A stretch of DNA of 64,000 bases from Streptomyces antibioticus (lineage in GTDB: Bacteria > Actinomycetota > Actinomycetes > Streptomycetales > Streptomycetaceae). The notes beneath the pieces are model-generated. The model ran no database searches and had not been told where the DNA came from. It was given only the letters and a program-made list of their open reading frames with translations. The translations under genes were made by a program, and so were the position numbers. Shown in pieces: positions 25,299 to 33,765 of the stretch. The stretch spans positions 7,077,750 through 7,141,749 of the forward strand of contig NZ_CM007717.1 in the NCBI RefSeq assembly GCF_002019855.1, written 5' to 3'. Each line of letters opens with the position of its first letter. The first letter of the stretch is position 1.

Positions 25299-26331
25299 CA
25301 CCCCCACCACCCGCCTCAGCCTGTACAAGAGCGCCTCCGACGGCTCCGAGAACGTCGACTACAGCCAGGACATCGGCCAGAACCTCGACAAGCTCGACGC
25401 CGCCGTCGGCTTCCAAGCCTGCACCTCGTCCACCCGGCCGTCCTCGCCCTACAGCGGCAAACCGATCATGGAGACGGACACCTCCTACCGGACGTACTTC
25501 TCCAACGGCAGCTTGCCCGCCAGCGCGTCCTGGGTGCAGATCCCCAACAGCGGCTCAACGTTCAACGCCGACCTCGACCTCACCACCGGCAAACAACTCA
25601 ACATCGGCAACAGCAGCAGCAACGCCAGCCTCGCCGTCCTCGCCACCGCCACCACCGACGACGTCATCTCCACCCGCATCACCGGCGACACCCAATCCCG
25701 CTACCTCGTCGAAGCCGACGGCGCCACCTACTGGGGCACCGGAACCACAGCAGCCGACACCACCCTCACCCGAACAGGCGTCGGCCGCCTCGCCCTCACC
25801 GGAACCAACGCCGCCCTCACCATCGGATCCGCCACCCTCCGCCCCACCCTCTCCACCGCCACCACACTCGCCAACTCCACCACCCAAACCGCCATCGCCA
25901 CCTACACCATCCCCGCCGGCGACGCCGTGGCCGGCGCCGTCTACCGCATCCGAGCATGGGGAACCCTAGGTGTGACGGGTACGCCGACGATGACGTTCGT
26001 ATGTAAGCTCGGCGGCGCCGCCGGAACCACCATGGTCACCTTTCCCGCGGTGACCGTCCGCTCGGGCGCAACCGACGGCTACTGGGACCTCGACTTCTAC
26101 CTCGCCTGCGCCACCACAGGCGGATCCGGCACATGGGCCCCGATGGCGAAGTACACCCACAACTTCCTCACCAACGCGACCACCTACACGGCGATCGGAC
26201 CGATCACGGCAGCGCCCGTCACTCGCGACACCACCACCGCCAACGACATGGTCCTCTGCGCCACATGGTCCGCCGCCTCGGCATCCAACACCATCACCTG
26301 CCGCGGTGTGGCCGGGCAGCGCATCGCCTGA
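25291..26331 (+). CDS. Tail fibre / minor tail protein
   Basis: A protein of 346 residues. The N-terminal part, LSLYKSASDGSENVDYSQDIGQN followed by NLDKLDAAVG, is a widespread adaptor of actinophage fibres. The middle is low-complexity Thr/Ser/Ala beta-strand, as in trimeric shafts, with a C-terminal globular domain (YRIRAWGTLGVTGTPTMTF). It is the last gene of the rightward structural operon and converges with the glycosyltransferase cassette without an obvious terminator between them. Confidence 0.78.
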   Translation: MPDTPTTRLSLYKSASDGSENVDYSQDIGQNLDKLDAAVGFQACTSSTRPSSPYSGKPIMETDTSYRTYFSNGSLPASASWVQIPNSGSTFNADLDLTTGKQLNIGNSSSNASLAVLATATTDDVISTRITGDTQSRYLVEADGATYWGTGTTAADTTLTRTGVGRLALTGTNAALTIGSATLRPTLSTATTLANSTTQTAIATYTIPAGDAVAGAVYRIRAWGTLGVTGTPTMTFVCKLGGAAGTTMVTFPAVTVRSGATDGYWDLDFYLACATTGGSGTWAPMAKYTHNFLTNATTYTAIGPITAAPVTRDTTTANDMVLCATWSAASASNTITCRGVAGQRIA

Positions 26332-26349
26332 ACCGTGCGACGGGCCTTG

Positions 26350-26577
26350 CTAGCCGCGCTCCTCGTCCGGGTATGGCGGCACCGCTGCCAGGTCCGGGCC
26401 GCCAGACACGGGCTCGCTGGCGGCCTGCTGGAGGCGGGCGTTCTCCTCCTGCGCCGCAGCGAGCTGCCGTTCGAGGATGTCGACCTGCGCGCGCAGGACG
26501 AGGTTCCTCTCGAACAGTTCGCGGCACTCCTTCTGGAACGTCGGGAACGCGTCCTCGACACTGATCTGCTGGCCCAT
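26350..26577 (-). CDS. Small coiled-coil protein
   Basis: A protein of 75 residues. Its centre is a heptad-patterned helix (FQKECRELFERNLVLRAQ to ERQLAAAQEENARLQQAA), followed by a Pro-rich end. The ATG at 26577 overlaps the stop of the HNH gene by one base and has GGAAGG upstream. It is the last gene of the minus-strand cassette, next to the fibre gene, and could be a tail accessory or assembly factor. Confidence 0.65.
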   Translation of the reverse strand: MGQQISVEDAFPTFQKECRELFERNLVLRAQVDILERQLAAAQEENARLQQAASEPVSGGPDLAAVPPYPDEERG

Positions 26578-27173
26578 CACGCGACCTTCCTTACAGGACC
26601 GACGTGCTTCCACACGCGGCAGTTGACGATGTTGCGGAGGTGACCCTCACTGATGCCGTACTCGGCGGCGAGCGCGCGCTGTGAGATCTGACCAGTGGCG
26701 TAGCGGAGCCGCGCTTCAACGACTCGTTCGGCCGTCATCTTGCCCGGCCCGAGATGGATACCGGCCGCCACCGAATCACGCGCGTTATCCAGGGGCGTGC
26801 CCTTCGCCCAGTGGCGCTCGTTCTGGCACCGCTTGTTGTGGCACAGGTGCCGCACCACTTCACCGTCCGCCAGTGAGCCGACCCGGTTGCGGTAACCCCA
26901 GACGTGCGCCTTCATGTTGTGGCAGTGCCCGCGCTTAGTGAAGGTGCCGTCCCAGAAGATGCCGTATTCGTTGCCCTCGGCGCCTATCCAGGGGTGGCAG
27001 GCGTCCGGGCCTCCGCTCCGGTCCACGAGGCCCGCGTAGCGCTCCATCGCGGTCTTCTGCGGACGGTCCTCCGCGGTCCCGTCCTTCCGGGACCAGGCCC
27101 GAAGATAGTGCTTCGAGCACATCCCCTTGGCGTAGTGCTTCCGGGCGCAGTCGCCCACCTGGCAAGTCCTCAC
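26577..27173 (-). CDS. HNH endonuclease with N-terminal zinc knuckle
   Basis: A protein of 198 residues. The N-terminus CQVGDCARKHYAKGMCSKHY is a Cys/His zinc element common in free-standing phage HNH proteins. The HNH centre is VVRHLCHNKRCQNERHW with the AKGTPLDN box after it; the normal NP is NE here. The C-terminal ISQRALAAEYGISEGHLRNI is a helix-turn-helix that could bind the target site. Its GTG overlaps the previous stop (GTGA). Its place within the sugar cassette suggests a homing element that came with or into it. Confidence 0.82.
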   Translation of the reverse strand: MRTCQVGDCARKHYAKGMCSKHYLRAWSRKDGTAEDRPQKTAMERYAGLVDRSGGPDACHPWIGAEGNEYGIFWDGTFTKRGHCHNMKAHVWGYRNRVGSLADGEVVRHLCHNKRCQNERHWAKGTPLDNARDSVAAGIHLGPGKMTAERVVEARLRYATGQISQRALAAEYGISEGHLRNIVNCRVWKHVGPVRKVA

Positions 27174-28048
27174 AGCTTCTCCGCCACCTCTCGGTAGCGG
27201 TCCAGGATTCCGGCCGCGTTTAGGAACGGCCCCTGCGTGAAGAAGCTGTAGTGGCTGACGATCGCGTCGCCGCGGAGGATGTTGGGGACGCCGATGGCGA
27301 GCGGCCGGTGCACGGTGGTCCAAGATTCCTCCTCATCCGGAACGAGGACCCCGGGACCGTCGGGGAGGTCGGCGTACATGCTGCCGAGGGACGCGAAGCA
27401 GGACACGGAGAACTGCATGCCGTTGCTGCCGTCGTTGGGATTCTGGACGGGGAAGTCCTGGTAGAGGTACAGCTCCTCGACGGTTCCAGTCTCGATGTGG
27501 CCGAGGAGGAGTTCGTGGAGCTTCACCGCGAACGGGCCGGACGCCCAGCCGATCGGGTCCATGCAGTACGGCTTAACCTCGCCCCACTCCAGGGGAACCT
27601 TGCGGCAGACCTGGAGGAAGTATGAGCACAGGGCGTTGTTGAAGATCACCGGGAACACCGCGGTCGGGGCGGGCATCTGAAGCCGGGCCCGCACGAGGTT
27701 CTCCACGGCCGATTCGTGCAGGTAGACCACATCATCGTCGAGTCTCAAGTAGACCGCGTTCGGGTCGGTCATCTCCCGGTACGCCAGGCCCGTATACCGC
27801 TGCTTGGGCAGGTTGCCGAGGTCGATCCCCTCGGGCCGGTGCTTGAGGTGGAACCAGGGGTACTGCTCGTTGAGCTGGTGGGCGTAGGCGATGTCGGCTT
27901 CCTGACCGATGGGGTCGGTGTTCATGTACGCCCACGCCTCGTCGATGAGGCCGCGGCGGACGTCGCGCTCCAGGTACTTGATCAGGATGCTGTAGGTCCG
28001 GACCCGTCCGTAGGGTGTCCAGGCCACGACCTTCTTGCCGTCGATCAC
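27170..28048 (-). CDS. Putative GT-A-fold glycosyltransferase
   Basis: A protein of 292 residues. The N-terminal VVAWTPYGRVRTY start and the YLRLDDDVVYLH element (a DDD triad where GT-A enzymes bind the metal and nucleotide sugar) suggest a glycosyltransferase. An aromatic-rich middle (FNNALCSYFLQ) and HYSFFTQ near the end match proteins of this type in actinophages. The sugar is unknown. The GTG at 28048 is favoured by AAGGAGA, and both ends overlap neighbours by four bases. Confidence 0.65.
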   Translation of the reverse strand: MIDGKKVVAWTPYGRVRTYSILIKYLERDVRRGLIDEAWAYMNTDPIGQEADIAYAHQLNEQYPWFHLKHRPEGIDLGNLPKQRYTGLAYREMTDPNAVYLRLDDDVVYLHESAVENLVRARLQMPAPTAVFPVIFNNALCSYFLQVCRKVPLEWGEVKPYCMDPIGWASGPFAVKLHELLLGHIETGTVEELYLYQDFPVQNPNDGSNGMQFSVSCFASLGSMYADLPDGPGVLVPDEEESWTTVHRPLAIGVPNILRGDAIVSHYSFFTQGPFLNAAGILDRYREVAEKL

Positions 28049-28272
28049 GGGTTGTCTCCTTCGGTGCTGGCGCGCTGCGCCTTCGGGTCGATGGCGTCGG
28101 CACAGGGGCAGTAGCACCTGCCCAGGCCGCCGCACTCACATAGCTGGCGCAGCTGCTCAGCCAGTTCGTGGGCGTGCTGATCCAGAACTTCTTGCGCGGC
28201 GTGTTCTGCCTGTTCGGGGGTGTGGCTGACGGACAGGAGCCCGACGAGGATGGCGTGCATGTTGACGCTCAC
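28045..28272 (-). CDS. Small Cys-rich cassette protein
   Basis: A protein of 75 residues. The helical first half (HTPEQAEHAAQEVLDQHAHE) is followed by CECGGLGRCYCPC, a dense cysteine cluster that should bind zinc or an iron-sulphur group. The GTG is preceded by GAGGAGGG, and it is coupled to both neighbours by GTGA overlaps. Function unknown. Confidence 0.6.
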   Translation of the reverse strand: MSVNMHAILVGLLSVSHTPEQAEHAAQEVLDQHAHELAEQLRQLCECGGLGRCYCPCADAIDPKAQRASTEGDNP

Positions 28273-29027
28273 GGCGCCCTCCTCGTAGTGCGGTGCTGTG
28301 GCGGCCACCGTCGGGACTCCGCCGACCACGGCAGGTCCGGATGGAGCTTGGCGAGGAGGTCGACGGTCGCCGCGTGATGCTGCCCGCGCGTGTCGGAGAG
28401 CTGGCCGGGGTGGACGCGCACGAAGTAAAGCGGCTCCTCCACCACCGCGTACCTTGTGAACCCGGCCTTCCAGACGCGGATCCACCAGTCCCAGTCCTCC
28501 GCCGTCCCGTAGGTCCCGGGCGGGGTGGCCTTCAGGCTGTAGCCGCCGAGGTTCTCCCACACCTCGCGCCGGATGAGTGCCTTGTCGATCAGCGGCGGCC
28601 AGCGCACGAAGTCGTCCAGGCCCGCGTCCGGGAGCGACGCCTGCACGTGGTCGGCCTCCCCGAACTGCCGGGCATACGGGACGACGAAGTCCCTGCCGCC
28701 ATCCCCGTCAAGGAGCGCGGCGCAGCGGGCGATGCACTCCGGATGCAGCCGGTCATCCGCCGACGCAGTGAACACCGCATCGCAGCCGTCGGCCAGCGCC
28801 AGTGCCGCGGCGGCGTTGAGACTGCCAGCCCAGCCCAGCCGGCGCCGGTTGCGCTTCAGGCCGGCGTACAGGTGGGGGTTCTCGCGGAGTCGCTCGTAGG
28901 TGCCGTCGTCGGACCGGTCCTCGGCGATATACGCCTGCGCCGGATGGGTCTGGGCCTGGACGGAGTCGAGCATCTCCCAGATCCAGGGGAGGGCGTTGCG
29001 GGCGGGGATGATGACGCCGATCTTCAC
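28269..29027 (-). CDS. Family 2 glycosyltransferase
   Basis: A protein of 252 residues. The start KIGVIIPARNALPWIWEMLDS and the following AEDRSDDGTYE are the GT2 nucleotide-binding strand-loop. ASADDRLHPE is the metal site, and TAEDWDWWIRVWKAG is the ED-type catalytic base region with the WW motif. It should transfer a sugar from an NDP-sugar to an acceptor. It is coupled to an upstream NAD-dependent epimerase, which may supply or modify the donor. Confidence 0.85.
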   Translation of the reverse strand: MKIGVIIPARNALPWIWEMLDSVQAQTHPAQAYIAEDRSDDGTYERLRENPHLYAGLKRNRRRLGWAGSLNAAAALALADGCDAVFTASADDRLHPECIARCAALLDGDGGRDFVVPYARQFGEADHVQASLPDAGLDDFVRWPPLIDKALIRREVWENLGGYSLKATPPGTYGTAEDWDWWIRVWKAGFTRYAVVEEPLYFVRVHPGQLSDTRGQHHAATVDLLAKLHPDLPWSAESRRWPPQHRTTRRAP

Positions 29028-29890
29028 CACTGCTCTCCGATCCAAGCGAGGGTGGAACGAAGGCCGTCGAGCGCGCTCGTGGTGGGTGCCCAGCCGCGCA
29101 CGTTGTTGATCGCCGTGTTGTCGGTGACCACACGCTGAAGGTCACCGGGGAGGCGTTCGTCGTGGACGATGTCCGGGCGTGCTCCGGTGTCGGTCTCCCA
29201 GGTGTGGAGGAGGTCGAGGAGGCTGAGTTCGTTGTCGGGTCCGCCGCCGACGTCGTAGGGCTCGGCACGCTGGTAGTCGGTGTGGTTTTCGCAGATGTCG
29301 ATGAGCAGGCGGGTGAAGTCGTCGATGTAGAGGATGTCCCGGGATTGGGTGCCGTCGCCGTGGATGGTGATCTGGCGTCGGTTGAAGAGGGCGCGGAGGA
29401 ACCAGGTCACCCAGCCGCTTTCGCTGGTGCCGTCTTGTCCGGGGCCGTACACGGTGGAGGGGCGGAGGATGACGTGCGGCAGGCCGTAGAGGTCGGCGTA
29501 CAGGTTCAGGTAGTCCTCGCCGACGCGCTTGGACAGGCCGAGGGGTGCGATGCGGCCGTCGGCGCCGGGGTTGACCTTGACGGTGCTGGTGTAGATGACG
29601 GGGATGCCGCCCGCCTGCCGGGCCGCTTCGGCAACGTTGAAGGTGCCGACGGCGTTGTGGAGGAAGTCGTGGGCGGGGTCGGTGAGGCTGCGGCTGGTGG
29701 AGCAGTTCGCGCCGAGGTGGACGATGACGTCGGGCTCGGCAGCGTCCACGGTCTTCTGGAACGCGGGCAGGTCGGTGGTGGGGCGTCCGTGGCGCTTGTC
29801 CACGCCGGTGACCCGGTGCCCGCGGCGGCCGAGTTGTTGGACGAGGTGGGTGCCGATGAATCCGGCGGACCCGGTGACGAGGATGTTCAC
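29024..29890 (-). CDS. NAD-dependent epimerase/dehydratase lacking the catalytic Tyr
   Basis: A 288-residue extended SDR. The Rossmann motif is TGSAGFIG (residues ~6-13). Two further family motifs are STSTVKV and LRPSTVYGPGQ. At the YxxxK position the text reads PLGLSKRVGE (codons CCC CTC GGC CTG TCC AAG), where family members normally have PYGLSK. The active-site Tyr is therefore Leu while Lys is kept. The protein may be inactive, or bind a sugar nucleotide without epimerising it. It is coupled by GTGA to both neighbours, among glycosyltransferase genes. Confidence 0.82.
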   Translation of the reverse strand: MNILVTGSAGFIGTHLVQQLGRRGHRVTGVDKRHGRPTTDLPAFQKTVDAAEPDVIVHLGANCSTSRSLTDPAHDFLHNAVGTFNVAEAARQAGGIPVIYTSTVKVNPGADGRIAPLGLSKRVGEDYLNLYADLYGLPHVILRPSTVYGPGQDGTSESGWVTWFLRALFNRRQITIHGDGTQSRDILYIDDFTRLLIDICENHTDYQRAEPYDVGGGPDNELSLLDLLHTWETDTGARPDIVHDERLPGDLQRVVTDNTAINNVRGWAPTTSALDGLRSTLAWIGEQW

Positions 29891-30105
29891 GGTCCGAGTA
29901 CCTCGTTCCAGGTGACGCTGTCGGGGAACCGGTCGGCGGCGAGGACCGCGACGAGGGCGGCGAGGAAGTGGTTTTGTGCCGTGAGGAGTTCCATCTGGGT
30001 GGGCGGCCACGTGCCGGGCTCGACTCCGCGTGCGAGGTCGTCGGCGTGGATGGGCTGGCCTGCGAGGAGACGCTCGCCCTCCCGGTAGTGATCGGGGCCG
30101 TTCAC
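29887..30105 (-). CDS. Small hypothetical cassette protein
   Basis: A protein of 72 residues. VNGPDHYREGERLL..Q near the start and a hydrophobic helix NHFLAALVAVLAADR are recurrent in small Streptomyces phage proteins. Start GTG 30105 overlaps the upstream stop. No function assigned. Confidence 0.6.
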   Translation of the reverse strand: MNGPDHYREGERLLAGQPIHADDLARGVEPGTWPPTQMELLTAQNHFLAALVAVLAADRFPDSVTWNEVLGP

Positions 30106-30497
30106 GGCGTGCCTCCGTTGATCGCGCGGGCGATGGCGAGCGCCATGGGGAAGTTCTCGCAGTTGACGCCAGCACCGTCGCCCTCCACCGCCGCCACATC
30201 GTCGGCGTGCAGCTCCGCCTCCGTGCTCAGCCACTTGGCGAGCAAGGCGCCCACCCCGGGGTGCATGGTGGCGATCCAGTCGGCGTTGGCGGTGTCACAC
30301 TCCGCGCGATGGGCGCTGGCCTCGGGCTCCCAAGTGGCGATGCCGTAGGTCCACTCGGCGATCGGGTCGAGGTCGGAGGGGCTTTTCACCTCATACTGCT
30401 GCGCGTTCCACGTGGTGCTCCATGGGGCCTCGCTCGTGCGCTCCACGAGGCTGAGCAGCTTCGCGGCGGCAGCACGAATCTCATCGACAGGGCTCAT
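30102..30497 (-). CDS. Hypothetical cassette protein
   Basis: A protein of 131 residues. Mostly helical and acidic, starting MSPVDEIRAAAAKLLSLVE, with a middle ADWIATMHPGVGALLAKWLSTEAE. Similar small proteins that track elapsed helical repeats occur in many Streptomyces phages without known role. The ATG overlaps the glycosyltransferase stop (ATGA). Confidence 0.6.
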   Translation of the reverse strand: MSPVDEIRAAAAKLLSLVERTSEAPWSTTWNAQQYEVKSPSDLDPIAEWTYGIATWEPEASAHRAECDTANADWIATMHPGVGALLAKWLSTEAELHADDVAAVEGDGAGVNCENFPMALAIARAINGGTP

Positions 30498-31510
30498 GCC
30501 GCCACCTCCGCGGGCGCAGTGAGGGCCGCCTGCCACTGCACATGCAACGCCTGCATGATCGAGGACGACGCCTCACCCCGCGCCGTCATCCCGACCCGCT
30601 GACGCAACTCCGGATCGTCCACGAGGCGTTTCAACAGGCGGCCCCACTCATGCTCGTACTTCACGAGGAAGCCGTTCTCCCCATGCCGGATCACCCGCCG
30701 GTACGGCTCGATGTCAGAGGCGATCAACGGGATACCCAGCACCGAGGATTCGAGCCACTTCGTCGGGAACTTCGCCCGGTTGAACGCCGTGTCCCGGTAC
30801 GGCGCCACCCACACATCCCACTCCGCACACGCCTGCAAATAGTGATCCACATTCGACACCCAGCCCAACGCCCCCACCCTGCGCCCACTCAGGCCGAGCC
30901 CCATCGCCTGCCGCGCATCAATCCCCACAAGCCGCACCTGCACCCCACCCGGCCGCCCGTACTGCGCGATCCGGTTCAGGGCCCGTACCGCCTCCGGGAG
31001 TTCCGCCACGGTGGACGAAGTGCCAGTCCAGCCGACCGAGAGTGGCCGGCCCTCCGCGAGGTAGTCGCGCGGCCGGCCGAGGTACTGCGCCGGCAGCCCG
31101 TTCGGGATGACCCGGACGTCGGTCGCGTAGTCCCGCAGCACTGCGGCCAGCGGTTCGGAGCAGCAGGTGACGACGTCCGCCAACGCCATATTCGCGGCCA
31201 GCCTGCCGAGCATGCCCCTGTCCCAGACTTCGGCCGCGCGCTGGTTGCTGGGGTCGATGTGGAAGTAGTCGTCGTCCAGGTCGAGGACCAGGCGGGTGCT
31301 GGTCTCGTGCTTGAAGTACCGCCACATCTGGGTCGGGTCGGGCTTCGCGACGCGGCAGCCGACGAGGGTGTCCAGGTCCCGCCAGTCGTGCGGCAACCGC
31401 ATGCCGCCGCTGACGTTGTGGCCGAGCCACTGGAGACTGATCCCAGGCAGGGTCGACCGGTAGTACGACGAGCCTGCGGTGTCGGCGGCCCAGAAGTGGA
31501 AGCGCCCCAT
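30494..31510 (-). CDS. Glycosyltransferase, GT-B fold (family 4-like)
   Basis: A protein of 338 residues. VRVIPNGLPAQYLG (~130) is the linker typical of GT4 enzymes. GWTGTSSTVAELPEAVRAL (~160) opens the C-terminal Rossmann domain. The stretch FPTKWLESSVLGIPLIASDIEPY (~250-275) with an E residue in the EX7E-like place, then HGENGFLV, completes the donor site. It is followed by DLDDDYFHI-like acidic motifs in the N-domain. It should transfer a sugar, and it is the third transferase of this cassette. Only one base separates it from the upstream gene. Confidence 0.85.
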   Translation of the reverse strand: MGRFHFWAADTAGSSYYRSTLPGISLQWLGHNVSGGMRLPHDWRDLDTLVGCRVAKPDPTQMWRYFKHETSTRLVLDLDDDYFHIDPSNQRAAEVWDRGMLGRLAANMALADVVTCCSEPLAAVLRDYATDVRVIPNGLPAQYLGRPRDYLAEGRPLSVGWTGTSSTVAELPEAVRALNRIAQYGRPGGVQVRLVGIDARQAMGLGLSGRRVGALGWVSNVDHYLQACAEWDVWVAPYRDTAFNRAKFPTKWLESSVLGIPLIASDIEPYRRVIRHGENGFLVKYEHEWGRLLKRLVDDPELRQRVGMTARGEASSSIMQALHVQWQAALTAPAEVAA

Positions 31511-31511
31511 C

Positions 31512-32081
31512 TCAGCCTCCGTGCTCGGCGGTCTGCGAGCGCTCGTCCTCGATGGCGCGCTTGGCGGCGCGGATGCCCTGCGCGTACCCGTCCTGGGTGG
31601 CGTAAGGCGACTCGGGGTTCACGTTCATGACCTCAGGCTGCTCCGTCAGGTCGCGGACGCGGGTGAGGGCCTCGTTCGCCCGGTCCCGCTCGGTGCGAAG
31701 GCGGGTGCGCGCGGCCTCGGACTTCTCCAGCTCGCGGCAGGCGGCGAGCAGCCAGCCCGCGATGTCCGGCATGCCTTCGGTGATGTCGATGCCGAGGGCT
31801 TGATGCACAGCGGTGGCCATCGTGGTGAAGTCGGCCTCGCTCACCTCGTCGACCTCGGGCAGGGGCAGCGGCCCGTTGGCGGGGATCTCGACTGTGTCCG
31901 GGAGCACGATCGCGCCGCGCGCACCGATGCGCTTGGCGACCACGTCCCAGTGATCGGGCTGCCCTTCCATCCCCTCGCCCACGACGTAGCGCTGCGGCTC
32001 CATCTGGTCGACGACGAGGACGAACGGCGGCCGGTCGTCGCCCGTGCCTTCGGGCAGGGGCAGGATCTGCAAGCGGGCCAC
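31512..32081 (-). CDS. Hypothetical phage protein with coiled-coil
   Basis: A protein of 189 residues. The N-terminal half has strands around PFVLVVDQMEPQRYVVGEG and a GARGAIVLPDTVEIP segment. The second half contains a helix rich in Arg/Glu (ELEKSEAARTRLRTERDRAN) and ends acidic. Such proteins recur in Streptomyces phages without a function. It lies at the head of the glycosyltransferase 30494-31510. Confidence 0.62.
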   Translation of the reverse strand: MARLQILPLPEGTGDDRPPFVLVVDQMEPQRYVVGEGMEGQPDHWDVVAKRIGARGAIVLPDTVEIPANGPLPLPEVDEVSEADFTTMATAVHQALGIDITEGMPDIAGWLLAACRELEKSEAARTRLRTERDRANEALTRVRDLTEQPEVMNVNPESPYATQDGYAQGIRAAKRAIEDERSQTAEHGG

Positions 32082-32091
32082 GGCGCCCTCC

Positions 32092-32301
32092 TCAGGTCTC
32101 GACGGTGAGGGCGTTGCCGTCCCACCGCAGGGTGTTGCCGACCGCCGCCATGACCGGGTGCTCGCCGGGCTTGCCGATCAGCAGGACCGGGAGGGCGCTC
32201 GTGTCTCGGTTGCTGATGACGGCGCCAAGGAAGCCGCGCGCGGCGAGCCACGCCAGCGTGTCCTCGGTCTGCCCGGCCATCGAGATGTAGTGCTCGTCCA
32301 C
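32092..32301 (-). CDS. Small hypothetical protein
   Basis: A protein of 69 residues with alternating strand/helix text (FLGAVISNRDTSALPVLLIGKPGEHPV). No recognised family. Ten bases separate it from the next gene. Confidence 0.55.
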   Translation of the reverse strand: MDEHYISMAGQTEDTLAWLAARGFLGAVISNRDTSALPVLLIGKPGEHPVMAAVGNTLRWDGNALTVET

Positions 32302-32302
32302 G

Positions 32303-32533
32303 TCAGCGCTCCGGTCCGTCTGCGGGCGTGCACCGCAATGCGTCGGCGACGGCCAGCAGGGCAGAGGCGATCGCGAGGTTGGAACGCACCATCAGCACAC
32401 CGATCGCTGTCGGCCCGTCGAGATCGCGGGGGCGGCCACTGGGCAGCGCCTCGATGCCGCCGAGACCCGACGACGTGGTGTTGATCTCGGCGAGCGTGTG
32501 CTCGTAAGGCAGGCGGGCAACCGGCTCAGACAC
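32303..32533 (-). CDS. Small hypothetical protein
   Basis: A protein of 76 residues with a conserved-looking helical end (NLAIASALLAVADALR). It starts at GTG 32533, overlapping the end of the epimerase by eight bases, so it is translationally coupled. No function recognised. Confidence 0.55.
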   Translation of the reverse strand: MSEPVARLPYEHTLAEINTTSSGLGGIEALPSGRPRDLDGPTAIGVLMVRSNLAIASALLAVADALRCTPADGPER

Positions 32534-33494
32534 TGACCTCAGCCCCCTCCAGCCACCCCGGCAGCCAGGACTGCGCGTAGTAGTCGACGGTGCGCCGGAT
32601 GCCGTCCTCCAGCGGGACGAAGTCGGCGGCCGTCATCCCGATCTGCGCCAACGTCGACGTGTCGGAGGAGACGACCGCGTTCGGGACCTCGCCCGGCCGC
32701 ATCGGCAGGTGCTTGATCCCCACCGGCTCCCGGCCCGTCACCTTGGCGGCGTACTCGGCGACCAGGCGAGCAATGTCGTTCACCGTCCGGGACTCCAGCG
32801 GACCGACCTCCACCGGCTTCTCCGTCGGCCCGTTCACGGCCGTGTGCTCCAGCGCCGTCACGAACGCCCGCGCAACGTCCTCGACGTACACGCAGTCGGA
32901 GACCTGGGTACCGTCCCCGTACACCTCGATGTCCGCCCCGGTGAGCGCACGGCAGGTCAGGGCGGGGAGGATCTTGCGGACCTTGCTCGTGCCGTAGGGC
33001 TGCGCGATGGACTGCCCCGGACCGTAGGCGTTGACCGGGCGGACGGTCGTGATCCGGCCCCCGTCCCGGTAGAGGTTGTACATGCGGGTGAGGTCCTCGG
33101 CTGCCGACTTGGTGATCGTGTAGCAGCCCGTGCCGATGGTCCGGAAGGCGTGGTTGCCGACGCCGGCGTAGACGCAGCTGAGGTTGTACTGGGCGGCGGC
33201 CTCGAAGACGTTCAGTGAGCCGAGGATGTTCGTCTCGGCGCTCGGCTTCGGGTTGTTGATGGTCTCCTGGGTGCCGAGGACGGCGGCGAGGTGGATGATG
33301 CCGTCGACGTGCGCGGCGGCCTCGGTCACCGCGGTGGCGTCGCGGACGTCGCCGAGGAAGAACTCCTCACCGTCGGCGAGCTGCTGGCGGCGGTCTTGGT
33401 GGTCCATGACGAGGACCTGGTGGCCGCGTGCGATGAGTTCGCGTCGGCACCATGAGGCGATGAATCCGGCGCCACCCGTGACGAGGACCTTCAT
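32526..33494 (-). CDS. NAD-dependent epimerase/dehydratase (intact active site)
   Basis: An extended SDR of 322 residues. TGGAGFIAS (N-terminal Rossmann loop), GDVRD, HLAAV and the active site YTITK (Tyr and Lys kept) are visible. RPVNAYGPGQ and the VYVEDVARAFV segment are standard for sugar-nucleotide epimerases. It probably makes the NDP-sugar used by one of the cassette transferases; which one cannot be told. ATG 33494 is preceded by AAGGAGAAG and overlaps the upstream stop. Confidence 0.88.
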   Translation of the reverse strand: MKVLVTGGAGFIASWCRRELIARGHQVLVMDHQDRRQQLADGEEFFLGDVRDATAVTEAAAHVDGIIHLAAVLGTQETINNPKPSAETNILGSLNVFEAAAQYNLSCVYAGVGNHAFRTIGTGCYTITKSAAEDLTRMYNLYRDGGRITTVRPVNAYGPGQSIAQPYGTSKVRKILPALTCRALTGADIEVYGDGTQVSDCVYVEDVARAFVTALEHTAVNGPTEKPVEVGPLESRTVNDIARLVAEYAAKVTGREPVGIKHLPMRPGEVPNAVVSSDTSTLAQIGMTAADFVPLEDGIRRTVDYYAQSWLPGWLEGAEVSV

Positions 33495-33646
33495 GCGCTC
33501 TTCTCCTTGCTGTTGTCGCACGTGCAGCCGTTGCAGTGCTGGGTGTTGGCCTTGTGTTTGGCGAGGGCGACTTCGCGGGCGGCGTTGATGATGGACATCG
33601 AGACGAGCGCGACGACGATGCCCAGGGTGATGAAGACGGCGGTCAC
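33491..33646 (-). CDS. Single-pass small membrane protein with Cys motif
   Basis: A protein of 51 residues. The hydrophobic N-terminal helix VFITLGIVVALVSMSII is followed by a helix and then HCNGCTCDNSKEK, a Cys cluster on the inner or outer face. GTG at 33646 overlaps the preceding TGA; its end overlaps the epimerase start. It may anchor enzymes of the cassette, which is speculative. Confidence 0.6.
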   Translation of the reverse strand: MTAVFITLGIVVALVSMSIINAAREVALAKHKANTQHCNGCTCDNSKEKSA

Positions 33647-33765
33647 TTCTTCTCCTTGCCGACGGGCCGCGCGTGGGGGCAGATCTTGCAGTGGTCGCAT
33701 TGCGGGAGGCGGTCGGCGCAGTCGCAGCGTGGGCAGCGGAGGCCGGTGTCCTGCTCGTTGCTCAT
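33643..33765 (-). CDS. 40-residue zinc-ribbon protein
   Basis: Six cysteines in CPRCDCADRLPQCDHCKIC over about 20 residues, ending Lys-rich. It is a plausible zinc ribbon. The start codon at 33765 overlaps the preceding gene (ATGA) and has GGAGCAGCC upstream. Confidence 0.6.
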   Translation of the reverse strand: MSNEQDTGLRCPRCDCADRLPQCDHCKICPHARPVGKEKK

